Below, piece after piece: positions 34,716 through 43,798 of a DNA stretch of 64,000 nt; the stretch's first letter is position 1; every line of letters begins with the position of its first letter. A model generated the notes under the pieces. That model saw only the letters and a list, made by a program, of their open reading frames with translations. It was not told the DNA's origin and made no database searches. The stretch covers positions 1 through 64,000 of the forward strand of contig JAHIRM010000003.1 in NCBI GenBank assembly GCA_018818595.1, given 5' to 3'. Made by a program: the position numbers and the translations under genes. The stretch comes from Bacillota bacterium. GTDB taxonomy: Bacteria > Bacillota_I > Bacilli_A > Izemoplasmatales > Hujiaoplasmataceae.

Positions 34716-35579
34716 TTGTCATTTTTAGAATTACTTAAATACATTTTTTTAGGGTTGATTCAGGGGCTTACAGAAGTATTGCCAATTTCTTCAAGCGGGC
34801 ATGTAGAAATTGCTAAAGCATTTTTACAAATTAACGCTGATGAAGGAATTCTCTTTTTAACTTTAGTTAATTTAGGGTCATTAATAGCTATTGTATATCA
34901 TTTTCGCAAATTAATTATTTCTGTGATTTCTGAAACATGGAACTTTATTTTTTTCCCTTCCTTGCGGGAACAAAGTAAAGAAGGGTTTTATTATGGCATG
35001 AAAATTTTGGTAGCGGCTATACCAACAGCGATTATAGGACTCCTGTTTAAAAATTCTATTGAACAATTTTATACACAATATATTATGTTTGTTGTAGCGA
35101 TTGGTTTATTAATTACTTCAACCCTTCTATATATTGTCAGAAATTCTCCTAATAAACATGTGGATCAGAATCTTTCATTTAAAGATTCAATCATTATTGG
35201 GCTAGTTCAACCTTTTTCGATTTTTCCAGGACTTTCAAGAAGCGGAATAACAACTTCTACCGGGTTATTAAGAAAAGTATCAATGGATACCGCTTTATCT
35301 TTTTCGTTTATGTTATATATTCCGGTATCATTTGGGTCCTTTTTAATCTTCTTTTTTCAATGGATATTAAATCCAACAGAATTTAATTTAGGATTTGACA
35401 TCACAAATAAATATCAATATGTATACTATGGATTTGCTTTTCTTGCTAGTTTAATTGCAACAAGACTTTCTTTAAAATATATTTTTTCATGGTTTAGACA
35501 AGGAAAACTTATTTGGTTTTCAGTCTATACGATGTTTTTAGGTATATTTGCTTTGATTTTTGCCGTGATTACGTACTAA
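34716..35579 (+). CDS. uppP: undecaprenyl-diphosphatase, copy 2
   Basis: 287 aa with a TTG start. Motifs GLTEVLPISSSGHVEIAK and FPGLSRSGITTSTG are both intact. A GTG at 34707 is possible, but TTG at 34716 gives MSFLELLKYIFLGLIQG, which lines up residue for residue with MNLLEAIKYIILGLIQG of copy 1 and has AGGTAGGTGA at proper spacing. So the pair is a tandem duplication. Later parts have diverged clearly, so it is an old event. The 107-bp gap between the copies is AT-rich and has no obvious terminator. Confidence 0.93.
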   Translation: MSFLELLKYIFLGLIQGLTEVLPISSSGHVEIAKAFLQINADEGILFLTLVNLGSLIAIVYHFRKLIISVISETWNFIFFPSLREQSKEGFYYGMKILVAAIPTAIIGLLFKNSIEQFYTQYIMFVVAIGLLITSTLLYIVRNSPNKHVDQNLSFKDSIIIGLVQPFSIFPGLSRSGITTSTGLLRKVSMDTALSFSFMLYIPVSFGSFLIFFFQWILNPTEFNLGFDITNKYQYVYYGFAFLASLIATRLSLKYIFSWFRQGKLIWFSVYTMFLGIFALIFAVITY

Positions 35580-35677
35580 ATGATTTTTTGGTGTGTGATT
35601 GTTTTTCTTGGAGAATTGGTGTAAAATAATAAAGATGTTATAAGAATCTTATTGCATAAAGATGGGAGAATATAGAT

Positions 35678-36421
35678 ATGGATGAAATGAATCAACAAGA
35701 AATGGTTGTAGAAGAAGGAATTACTCTTTCAGAGCTATTAAAAATCGTTTGGAACAATATTGTGCTAATTTTCCTTGTAACATTATGGGTTACTGTTATT
35801 GGAATTGTATACACTTTTGTTGTTGTTACGCCTAAATATACTGCTCAAACTTCAATTATGGTACAAGTAGATGTATCTTCAACATCAACTTCAGAGCAAT
35901 CTGCAATTTATGTTGCTCAAAATTTAATTGCTACATACAAAGAATTTGTTGTGTCAGATCGAGTTTTAAATACGGTTGTTTCTGATATTGCTGATTTAGG
36001 TACAAACTATAGTATTTCTTCTTTAAAAAATAGTATCACAGTTTCAAGTTCAACGAGTGTTTTAATTATCTATATAGAAGTTGAAAATGAATCAGCAATT
36101 CTTGCAACTGAGATTGCAAACCAACTTGTTGAAAACAGTATAGAAATCGCAAACGATCCAGAAAATGCATATGTATTACTACAAAACAAACTTAAAGTTT
36201 TAGATAGCGCAGTTGAACCTAATTATCCAAGTTCTCCTAATAAAATGTTAAATGTGGTTATAAGCGTTCTTTTGGGAGGAATTCTTTCTCTTGGAATTGT
36301 ATTTGTAAAAGAATTATTTAACAATAAATTCCAAAGCGCTTCTGATTTAGAAAAATACTTGAAAATTAATGTAATTGCAGCTGTTCCAGGAACAATCAAA
36401 GAAAGAAAGTTGGTGGATTAG
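35678..36421 (+). CDS. CpsC/Wzz-type polysaccharide chain-length protein and kinase activator
   Basis: 247 aa. Two membrane helices (about 25-51 and 188-208) enclose an extracytoplasmic domain, with a Pro-rich PNYPSSPNKM just before TM2, as in CpsC/Wzz co-polymerases. It sets polymer length and activates the CpsD kinase through its cytoplasmic C-terminus. The stop codon of this gene (TAG) abuts the ATG of the kinase gene, so the two are translated together. Confidence 0.92.
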   Translation: MDEMNQQEMVVEEGITLSELLKIVWNNIVLIFLVTLWVTVIGIVYTFVVVTPKYTAQTSIMVQVDVSSTSTSEQSAIYVAQNLIATYKEFVVSDRVLNTVVSDIADLGTNYSISSLKNSITVSSSTSVLIIYIEVENESAILATEIANQLVENSIEIANDPENAYVLLQNKLKVLDSAVEPNYPSSPNKMLNVVISVLLGGILSLGIVFVKELFNNKFQSASDLEKYLKINVIAAVPGTIKERKLVD

Positions 36422-37111
36422 ATGGAATTTTTTGAATATAGAAACGTTGTGATAGAATCACCGAATTCCATGGAAGCCGAAGCTTACAGAAAACTACAAT
36501 TAAACATCTCAATTACATCTCTTGATAAAAAAATGCAAGTTATCCAATGTACTTCCGCGACTCCTGAAGATGGAAAAACAACAACCTCTATAAATCTTGC
36601 TGCCGTTTACGCTGAAAAAGGAAAGAAAGTTATTATTTTAGATTTCGACTTAAGAAGGCCAAAAATACATAGAGCTTTTCATCAAGTAAATGACAAAGGA
36701 TTATTTGATTATATTACGAATGATATGGACTATCATGAATTAATTATTCATGATGATTCAAATATTGATTTATTCTTAACTGGAAAACATATTTCTTATC
36801 CTCATATAATTTTAGAATCTCAAAAAGTTGCAAATTTAGTAAACAGCTTGAGAAATGAATACGATTATATTATTATCGATACGCCTCCGGTTTTATCAGT
36901 TACTGATGCAATGATAGTAAGTAAAATTGTAGATGGCGTGATATATGTTGTAGCATATAATAAAACAAAAAAAGAAGATGCAAAAGAAGGATTAAATCAA
37001 TTAAGACAAAATAACGTTTATGTTATTGGCGGAGTTTTAGCTAATATTGATGTTCGTAAGACCAAAGGGTATCATGGATATCATTATTATTACGGATCAG
37101 AAAACCAATAA
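36422..37111 (+). CDS. CpsD/EpsB-type tyrosine kinase
   Basis: 229 aa, bacterial tyrosine kinase. Walker A STSATPEDGKTTTSINLA (as SATPEDGKTTT), Walker A' VIILDFDLRRPKIH and Walker B DYIIIDTPPV are intact. The C-terminus has a Tyr cluster, GYHGYHYYYGSENQ, the autophosphorylation site that CpsB would dephosphorylate. Typical kinases have PGEGK(S/T) in the P-loop; here it is PEDGKT, which keeps the key Gly-Lys-Thr. It works with CpsC to control capsule export and length. Confidence 0.94.
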   Translation: MEFFEYRNVVIESPNSMEAEAYRKLQLNISITSLDKKMQVIQCTSATPEDGKTTTSINLAAVYAEKGKKVIILDFDLRRPKIHRAFHQVNDKGLFDYITNDMDYHELIIHDDSNIDLFLTGKHISYPHIILESQKVANLVNSLRNEYDYIIIDTPPVLSVTDAMIVSKIVDGVIYVVAYNKTKKEDAKEGLNQLRQNNVYVIGGVLANIDVRKTKGYHGYHYYYGSENQ

Positions 37112-37128
37112 AGGAAGGGGATTATAGT

Positions 37129-37818
37129 ATGATTGATATTCATACACATATTTTGCCCTACATTGATGATGGTTCTAAAGATTTGGAATCATCAATAAAT
37201 TTAATAAAAGAATCGGTTAACTTTGGTGTAACCGATTTGTTTTTAACTCCACATTATATGAAAACAAGAGATTATTTGTCCACATATGAGCAAAATCGTG
37301 AAGTATTTCTTAAACTTAAAGAAATAGTAAATGAGCTTTCAATACCTATTCAGTTACATCTTGGTAATGAGATATATTACACAATTGAATCCATTAAAAA
37401 TCTAAGAGATAAAACAGTAATTCCTCTTGGAAAGACAAAAATGGTTTTAATTGAATTTTCTACAATTGAAGAAGAAGATATAGCTGAGGCAATCCATAAT
37501 ATAAAAGCTCTTGGATATTGTCCAATTATTGCTCACGCCGAACGATATTCCTATTTAAAATCTCTTTCTGATTATGAAATCATTAAGAAAATGGGCGGAC
37601 TCATTCAAATTAATGCGGGATCTGTTATTGGTCAATCCGGTTTGACAATTAAGAAATTTATACATAAATTAATCAAGAATAATTTAATTGATTTTGTTGC
37701 ATCTGATATTCATACATTTAGAAAAAACTATCTTAAAGAAGCCTACGATTATGTTCAAAAAAAATACGGTACCATTGTGGCAGAAAAGTTATTTAATAAT
37801 AGAATTATGCTTACATAA
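37129..37818 (+). CDS. CpsB-type PHP-family tyrosine phosphatase
   Basis: 229 aa, PHP-fold, metal dependent. The metal-binding DIHTHILPYIDDGSKD is at the N-terminus, followed by TPHYM, GNEIYY, IIAHAERY and ASDIHTFRKN. It removes phosphate from the CpsD Tyr cluster. AAGGAAGGGGATTATAGT precedes the ATG, 17 nt after the kinase stop. It completes the CpsC-D-B control module and is followed by a terminator. No glycosyltransferase, polymerase or flippase gene is next to it. Confidence 0.93.
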   Translation: MIDIHTHILPYIDDGSKDLESSINLIKESVNFGVTDLFLTPHYMKTRDYLSTYEQNREVFLKLKEIVNELSIPIQLHLGNEIYYTIESIKNLRDKTVIPLGKTKMVLIEFSTIEEEDIAEAIHNIKALGYCPIIAHAERYSYLKSLSDYEIIKKMGGLIQINAGSVIGQSGLTIKKFIHKLIKNNLIDFVASDIHTFRKNYLKEAYDYVQKKYGTIVAEKLFNNRIMLT

Positions 37819-37850
37819 ACACTTTTTTTTACGAAAGTGTTTTTCTTTTT
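37817..37850 (+). terminator. terminator of the cpsCDB module
   Basis: AAACACTTT (37817-37825) pairs with AAAGTGTTT (37834-37842) followed by T-rich tail; the cpsB stop is just before it. Confidence 0.85.
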
Positions 37851-37990
37851 ATCTATTTTTTTAATTTTTTATAAAACAACACAAATTCAACATATTGTTT
37901 GAGTATAATAACATTGTAAAACTCAAGAGAATCTTTTCAACTCACTTTTCTCCCCCTATTAAAATGTGTTATTATCTTGAAATTTTACCC

Positions 37991-38027
37991 AGGTGTGAGT
38001 AATCACACCTAAAGCACTTTACAAGTG
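37991..38027 (+). promoter_or_regulatory. two tandem hairpins upstream of the two-component system
   Basis: AGGTGTGA-GTAA-TCACACCT (37991-38010) is a perfect 8-bp stem. Four bases later CACTT-TAC-AAGTG (38015-38027) forms a second one. Both lie about 75-110 nt before the response regulator ATG. The first could also be a palindromic operator. I recognise no known riboswitch; the rest of 37851-38099 is AT-rich with no gene. Confidence 0.5.
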
Positions 38028-38099
38028 AAAACTTTTTAGTATAGAAATTAAAAAAAGGCTTATATAGTCTTTTATTTTCGAAGGATGTGTGATGTATTT

Positions 38100-38795
38100 A
38101 TGAAGAGTATACATGTTTTAGTTGCAGATGATGAATTTAGAATTCGCAAATTGTTGGTAGAATTTCTCCAAAGAGAAGGGTACAAAGTCATTGAAGCAGA
38201 GGATGGGGAACAAGCAATTGATCTTCTTTTCGATTCGAAAACTAAAATTGATTTAGTAATTTTGGATGTAATGATGCCAAAATATGACGGATGGTTTGTT
38301 TTAGAGAGAATCAGAGAATTTTCCACCGTACCAGTTGTAATGCTTACCGCAAGAAGTGATGAATACGATCAATTAAAAGGATTTAAACTTGGTGCGGATG
38401 ATTATGTTACAAAACCTTTTTCTCCTAGCGTTTTAATGGCTAGGATTAATAAAATCTTAAAAAAAGAAAAACTAGATGTTGAAGAATTCCGTTTTGGAGT
38501 CATTTACATGTCTTTATCTTCAAGAGAAGTTTTTGTAAATAACGCAAAAGTAGATTTAACTCCAAAAGAATTTGAACTTTTAAAATATTTTATTGATAAC
38601 AAAGGAATAGCTCTCTCAAGAGATAAAATTTTAAATGCCGTTTGGAATTATGATTATTTTGGGGATTTAAGAACTGTTGATACCCATATCAAACAATTAA
38701 GATCAAAACTTTCGAATTATGGATATTATATTTCTACAGTTAGAAGTATTGGATATCGGTTAGATATCGAAAATGAAAACATCGATTCGGAGTAG
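38100..38795 (+). CDS. OmpR/PhoB-type response regulator
   Basis: 231 aa. Receiver domain with acidic pair DDE, phospho-acceptor in LVILDVMMPKYDG, and switch Thr/Lys in MLTARSDE and KPFSP. C-terminal winged HTH (DLTPKEFELLKYFI, VDTHIKQLRSKL) typical of OmpR/PhoB. ATG at 38085 is possible but homology (MKSIHVLVADDE) favours 38100. The histidine kinase gene starts 23 nt before the stop. The target genes are not known; the cps module and the dehydratase gene on either side are candidates. Confidence 0.95.
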   Translation: MKSIHVLVADDEFRIRKLLVEFLQREGYKVIEAEDGEQAIDLLFDSKTKIDLVILDVMMPKYDGWFVLERIREFSTVPVVMLTARSDEYDQLKGFKLGADDYVTKPFSPSVLMARINKILKKEKLDVEEFRFGVIYMSLSSREVFVNNAKVDLTPKEFELLKYFIDNKGIALSRDKILNAVWNYDYFGDLRTVDTHIKQLRSKLSNYGYYISTVRSIGYRLDIENENIDSE

Positions 38796-40335
38796 GCTAT
38801 TTTTAATTACTTATGGCATTATTTTATCATTTATCTTTGGATTAATTATTCTTAATAACACTTACCTTGAAAGCTATTATATTAACTCTAGAGAAAAAAC
38901 TTTAATTGTAGCTTTTAATGAAGTGAAAGAGGTGGATTTGACTAGTTCTAATTTGCCTGCTTTGGTTTTAGACATTGAAAGTAATTACAATTTAAGCATT
39001 CATATTTTAAAAGAAGTAGATGTTTCGCTTAATGAAAGCGTTCCAAATAATGGATTTGGAACGCTCCCTCCGCCCTATGAACGACTCTACGGTAATCAGT
39101 TTTCCATCCATGATGGAATGATTGCAAACATTATGTTAGATTTTAGTCAACAAGTAGATGGAACAGCTGAAATATTAGTCGATCCCATACAAGTAAGTAG
39201 TGATGATTCATATTTTGCATATATGGAAGAAATCATTCCTAATCAAAATGGAGATAATCTAGATTTTCAAATGCTTGGATTGTTTGTTTCCTACGAAGGA
39301 ACAGATGGATTAAACATATACTATATTCTTACAGTCACATTTCAATCTATCCAAGATAGTATCGATGTTTTTAATTCCTTTACGATAATTGTAGGGTTTA
39401 TATTTATGATATTATCTGGATTCATTATGTATTTTGCAAGTTACCGGTTTACTACCCCGATTTTGCAGATTAATCAAGTCGCTCAAGATTTAGCTAATTT
39501 AGATTTTAGTAAGCGAGTGGAAAATGTATCAAATGATGAAATTGGTGATTTAGGAAAAAGCATTAATAAAATGAGTGCTCAACTTGAAGCGTCTATCATT
39601 GATTTAAAATCAGCGAATGAAAAGCTTTCAAAAGATATTCAATTGAAAACTCAAATTGAAAATATGAGAAAAGAATTTATTGCCAGCGCTTCTCACGAGT
39701 TAAAAACTCCAATTTCATTGATTTTAGGATATTCTGAAGCTCTTAAACTTCCAAGTTTAAATCAAGAAACGATTGATGACTATCTTAATATCATCATTGA
39801 TGAATCAAATAAAATGAATAAATTAGTTATGGCTCTTCTAAAAATTAGTCAATTGGAAAGCGGGTTTACAGAACTTGTTCCAAGTAAATTTTCAATCAAA
39901 GATTTAGTGGATGAAACGATACGATTATATTCGATAAAATTTGATGAACAAAACATAAAAGTCCAAATTAATGTGTCCGATGTTTTAATTGAAACAGACT
40001 ACGACCAACTTCAAACTGTATTGTCCAATTTTATTGGAAATGCATTACATCATATAGATGATTCGCGCATCATTAAAATATTTTCATCTACAGATAATTC
40101 AGCTATAGTTACCATCAATGTATTTAACTCAGGAACTCATATACCAGATTCTGAATTAGAACACATTTGGGATAGTTTCTATAAAGTAGATAAAGCGAGA
40201 ACGAGAAGCTATGGTGGACAAGGATTGGGACTAAGCATTGTTAGAACAACTTTACAAAACTTAGGACTTAATTTTGGAGTTAAAAATATAGAAGATGGAG
40301 TTTTATTTTACTTCACTGCGAACATAATAAAATAA
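38773..40335 (+). CDS. membrane sensor histidine kinase
   Basis: 520 aa. TM1 about 10-28, an extracytoplasmic sensor of about 170 residues (no family recognised), TM2 about 203-225, a HAMP domain (about 225-280), a coiled coil and the kinase core. H-box ASASHELKTPISLILGY holds the phosphorylated His; N-box LSNFIGNALHHI and G-boxes GGQGLGLSIV are intact. Partner of the overlapping response regulator. The unit ends with a strong terminator. Confidence 0.94.
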   Translation: MKTSIRSRLFLITYGIILSFIFGLIILNNTYLESYYINSREKTLIVAFNEVKEVDLTSSNLPALVLDIESNYNLSIHILKEVDVSLNESVPNNGFGTLPPPYERLYGNQFSIHDGMIANIMLDFSQQVDGTAEILVDPIQVSSDDSYFAYMEEIIPNQNGDNLDFQMLGLFVSYEGTDGLNIYYILTVTFQSIQDSIDVFNSFTIIVGFIFMILSGFIMYFASYRFTTPILQINQVAQDLANLDFSKRVENVSNDEIGDLGKSINKMSAQLEASIIDLKSANEKLSKDIQLKTQIENMRKEFIASASHELKTPISLILGYSEALKLPSLNQETIDDYLNIIIDESNKMNKLVMALLKISQLESGFTELVPSKFSIKDLVDETIRLYSIKFDEQNIKVQINVSDVLIETDYDQLQTVLSNFIGNALHHIDDSRIIKIFSSTDNSAIVTINVFNSGTHIPDSELEHIWDSFYKVDKARTRSYGGQGLGLSIVRTTLQNLGLNFGVKNIEDGVLFYFTANIIK

Positions 40336-40336
40336 T

Positions 40337-40369
40337 AAAAAGAATCAAGTAAACGCTTGATTCTTTTTT
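40337..40369 (+). terminator. terminator of the two-component system
   Basis: AAAAAGAATCAAG (40337-40349) and CTTGATTCTTTTT (40356-40368), six-base loop: a 13-bp stem. Confidence 0.93.
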
Positions 40370-40487
40370 ATTGAAAAAAATTTCATTGTAGATTTATTTT
40401 ATTTTATTAGTTTAGCTTTATTGAATTATCTCTTAAATTGTGATAAAATTCAATTACCAAATAATAAACTCAATGGGGGATTTTGTA

Positions 40488-42356
40488 ATGAAAAGAGAGA
40501 TTTCTATGCCAATCGGAGAATATATGAAAAAGATGCGCGTATATCAATTCATGTTGATTGATTTTTTCGGAATAGGCGCGACATATGTTTTTATTATTTT
40601 GGTATTGAAATTCACTGGAGTAGAAGGATTTGATTATCGACAAGCCCTCATTATATTACCGTTTATCATTGTATTTAAAATTATTGTATACTGTTTGCTT
40701 AAATTATATAAACTTGTTTTAGATAATGTAGGATTAGATGAAGTATTTCGGATTTTTGTTGGAGTAACTCTTACAAATCTCATTGTAGCAATTTTTTTTC
40801 TATCCATTGCTGACTTCCAATTTATTCCTGAAATATATTTGGTATTTACCACAGTATTTGAATCGCTTGTATTAACGATTCCTCGAATATCAAAACGAAT
40901 TTTGAAATTCTTTTTAAGAAATCATTTAAAATTAGGTGGAAAAAGAACTTTATTAATCGGAGCTGGGGCAGGAGGAAAACTTGTATTAGGCGAAATAAGA
41001 GATAATCCACAGTTGAACAATACTCCCATTGCTTTTGTAGATGATGATCCAATGAAAATCGGGAAATTGATGTCAGGATACAAAATATATGGACCTATTT
41101 CAAAAGTTCCAGATTTAATTGATGAACTTAAAATAGAAGAAGTTGTTATAACCATTGCAAATATTGATTCAGCACGTTTTCAAGAAATTGTTCAAATTGT
41201 CGCTTCTAAGCCTGTGAAAATTAAACGAATCCCTAAATTTAAAGATTTAAAAAAAGATGCCCCAAAAGCTTTGCTTGAAGTAAATGTACAAGATTTATTG
41301 TCAAGAGATGTTATAGAATTAGATGATAAAGAAATTTATCAATTCATTCAAAATAAAAAAGTTTTAATAACTGGAGCAGGAGGATCGATAGGGTCTGAAC
41401 TTGTAAGGCAAATTGTTAATTATCAACCTGCAGAAGTTATTATGGTTGATATTTACGAAAATGGAGTTTATGATTTGCAAATGGAACTCAATCACAAATT
41501 TTATTACCCCTCTACCGAACAAGTGAAAAGAAAAGTATTAATTGGTTCTGTATATAATTATGAACGAATGAATTCGATATTTGAACAATATAAACCAGAT
41601 CTTGTTTTTCATGCGGCCGCTTATAAACACGTTCCTTTAATGGAAGATTCCGCAGTAGAATCCGTGAGGACAAACATCTTAGGAACCTATAATATTTGTA
41701 AACTAGCATCCATTCATCACGTTGAAAAAATGGTCCTTGTCTCAAGTGATAAAGCGGTAAGGCCAACAAACGTGATGGGAGCAACAAAACGTTTTGCTGA
41801 AATGATTTTGCAACATTTTAATCGCAATTCAGAGACAAATTACTCAGCAGTACGATTTGGAAATGTATTAGGTAGTAATGGATCAGTTGTTCCTTTGTTT
41901 AAAAAACAAATTGAACACGGAGGACCTCTTACAGTAACTGATAGAAATATTATTCGTTATTTTATGACCATACCGGAAGCCGTTGGATTAATTCTTCAAT
42001 CTGGAGCGTTTGCTCAAGGAGGAGAAATATTTATTTTAGATATGGGAGAACCTGTAAGAATTATCGAATTAGCAGAAAAAATGATTCTTCTCACTGGATT
42101 AAGACCATACATAGATATAGATATTCAAATTACCGGACTTCGCCCAGGAGAAAAGCTGTTTGAAGAGCTACTTGTTGATAAAGACTTTGGTCACATACAT
42201 ACTTCAAATAAAAAGATTTTTATTGAAGCCATTCAAGATTTTAAAGAAATTGAAGCAGAAATTGCAAGTGTGTATGATACTTTTGAAAAACTAGAAAATA
42301 TAGAAATTAAAGAATTGGTACAGAAATTAGTTCCAACCTATACAATCAAGAAGTAA
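40488..42356 (+). CDS. CapD/FlaA1-type nucleoside-diphosphate-sugar 4,6-dehydratase, membrane bound
   Basis: 622 aa. Four N-terminal membrane helices (about 15-125), a Rossmann CoA-binding-like domain (TLLIGAGAGGKLVLGEI) and a C-terminal extended SDR (TGAGGSIGSELVRQI, FHAAAYKHVPLME, SSDKAVRPTNVMGATKR). The catalytic Tyr is replaced by Met in the MGATK motif, as in UDP-GlcNAc 4,6-dehydratases of the PglF/CapD group. It makes a 4-keto-6-deoxy sugar for surface glycans. An ATG at 40440 is in frame, but 40488 follows GGGGGAT. It stands alone, next to the cps control genes. Confidence 0.92.
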   Translation: MKREISMPIGEYMKKMRVYQFMLIDFFGIGATYVFIILVLKFTGVEGFDYRQALIILPFIIVFKIIVYCLLKLYKLVLDNVGLDEVFRIFVGVTLTNLIVAIFFLSIADFQFIPEIYLVFTTVFESLVLTIPRISKRILKFFLRNHLKLGGKRTLLIGAGAGGKLVLGEIRDNPQLNNTPIAFVDDDPMKIGKLMSGYKIYGPISKVPDLIDELKIEEVVITIANIDSARFQEIVQIVASKPVKIKRIPKFKDLKKDAPKALLEVNVQDLLSRDVIELDDKEIYQFIQNKKVLITGAGGSIGSELVRQIVNYQPAEVIMVDIYENGVYDLQMELNHKFYYPSTEQVKRKVLIGSVYNYERMNSIFEQYKPDLVFHAAAYKHVPLMEDSAVESVRTNILGTYNICKLASIHHVEKMVLVSSDKAVRPTNVMGATKRFAEMILQHFNRNSETNYSAVRFGNVLGSNGSVVPLFKKQIEHGGPLTVTDRNIIRYFMTIPEAVGLILQSGAFAQGGEIFILDMGEPVRIIELAEKMILLTGLRPYIDIDIQITGLRPGEKLFEELLVDKDFGHIHTSNKKIFIEAIQDFKEIEAEIASVYDTFEKLENIEIKELVQKLVPTYTIKK

Positions 42357-42384
42357 AAGCATGGCAACCTCATGCTTTTTTTTC
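42355..42384 (+). terminator. terminator of the sugar dehydratase gene
   Basis: AAAAGCATG (42355-42363) pairs with CATGCTTTT (42371-42379), seven-base loop, T run. Confidence 0.9.
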
Positions 42385-42391
42385 TTTTTTC

Positions 42392-42400
42392 TGTTATAAT
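42392..42400 (+). promoter_or_regulatory. extended -10 of the rlmD2-fhs operon
   Basis: TGT-TATAAT. Predicted +1 is about 42407, exactly where GGTGGTGAT (42407-42415) starts; ATG at 42421; leader about 14 nt. It overlaps the T tract of the preceding terminator. Confidence 0.7.
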
Positions 42401-42420
42401 TAAAGTGGTGGTGATTATTG

Positions 42421-43785
42421 ATGTACACATTAATTCTTGGAGATAAAATTAAATTAGAAATTCGAAAACAAGGAATCAATGGAGAAGGGATTGGCTATTA
42501 TAATAAATTAGCCATTTTTGTTCCTGGAGCCATTTTGAAAGAAAAAGTAAACTGTGAGATTATTGAAATCCACGATGGGTACTCGATTGCTCGTTTGGAT
42601 TCTATTGAAAGACCTTCAACAAGAAGAATAACACCGCCTTGTAAATATTTTGACAAATGTGGTGGATGTCAAATGCAACACATTGAATATCATGAACAAT
42701 TAAAAATTAAACAAAGTATTTTAATACAATCTTTACGAAGATATACTTCTGTTAATGAAAATGAAATCGAAATTAAAAAAACATTAGGAATGAAAGAGTC
42801 GTTTAATTATCGAAACAAATCCCAAATGCCTTTTAAAAATACAAATTTTGGATTAGCGCTTGGACTATATGAAGCAAATTCAAATCAATTTGTTTATGTT
42901 GACGAATGTATGGTTCAACACGCTGAAGTCAATAAGATAAATAAAATTGTATTATCAATTCTGATAAAACATAAAGTTATGGCATATGATTCGATTAACA
43001 AAGAAGGTATTTTACTAAATCTAGTTACTAGATATTTGGAATCAACCCATTCTGCAAGCGTTACTTTTATTGTGACAAAATATGATGAAATCTTAGAGGT
43101 GATTGCAAAAGATGTTATCACACAGCTTCCTTATGTCAAATCAATCACCTATAGTATCAATCGAAAAAGCAATCCATTAATGTTTGGTAAAAGTTTAAAA
43201 GTTCTTCAAGGAGACAGCTATATTGTTGACCATTTCGCAGATTTAGAAATCAAAATATCTCCTGATGCATTTCATCAATTAAACTCAAAACAAATGACAA
43301 TTCTTTACGATGAAGTATTAAAAGCGGCAAACTTAACAGGAAATGAAGTGGTAATTGACTGTTATTCTGGGATAGGTATTACAACATTGCAATTAGCAAA
43401 AGCGGCAAAAATTGTATATGGAATAGATTATTCCGCATCTTCAGTTCGTGATGCAATAGATAATGCAAAGAAAAATAAAATTCAAAATGTTGAATTTTTT
43501 ACAGAACACGTAGAAGGGGCTTTGCCCAGACTTTTATTGAATGGAGTAGTTCCAGATGTGGTTATTTTTGATCCTCCTCGCACAGGATTGGATCAATCGA
43601 TGATAAAAGAATTACTCAAAGCGAAAATCAAGAAAATGATTTATGTATCTTGTAATCCATCTACTTTAGCAAAAAACTTAAATGATTTTTCTAGTGTCTA
43701 CAATATCGAATACATTCAACCTATTGATATGTTTCCACATACCGCAAGTGTTGAATCTTTAACTTTATTAACATTTAAAAAATAA
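42421..43785 (+). CDS. 23S rRNA (uracil-C5)-methyltransferase, RlmD/RumA family, copy 2
   Basis: 454 aa. TRAM domain, cluster Cys CKYFDKCGGCQMQHI and VDECMVQ, then AFHQLNSKQMTILYDEV, VIDCYSGIGITTLQLA, FDPPRTGLD and VSCNPSTLAKNL with the catalytic Cys. All key residues are kept. Copy 1 at 15689 is distinct throughout, so this is an old paralogue pair, as Bacillus has (RlmCD and YfjO). Positional targets cannot be assigned from the sequence. fhs follows after 13 nt. Confidence 0.92.
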   Translation: MYTLILGDKIKLEIRKQGINGEGIGYYNKLAIFVPGAILKEKVNCEIIEIHDGYSIARLDSIERPSTRRITPPCKYFDKCGGCQMQHIEYHEQLKIKQSILIQSLRRYTSVNENEIEIKKTLGMKESFNYRNKSQMPFKNTNFGLALGLYEANSNQFVYVDECMVQHAEVNKINKIVLSILIKHKVMAYDSINKEGILLNLVTRYLESTHSASVTFIVTKYDEILEVIAKDVITQLPYVKSITYSINRKSNPLMFGKSLKVLQGDSYIVDHFADLEIKISPDAFHQLNSKQMTILYDEVLKAANLTGNEVVIDCYSGIGITTLQLAKAAKIVYGIDYSASSVRDAIDNAKKNKIQNVEFFTEHVEGALPRLLLNGVVPDVVIFDPPRTGLDQSMIKELLKAKIKKMIYVSCNPSTLAKNLNDFSSVYNIEYIQPIDMFPHTASVESLTLLTFKK

Positions 43786-43798
43786 CAGGGAGTAAAAC

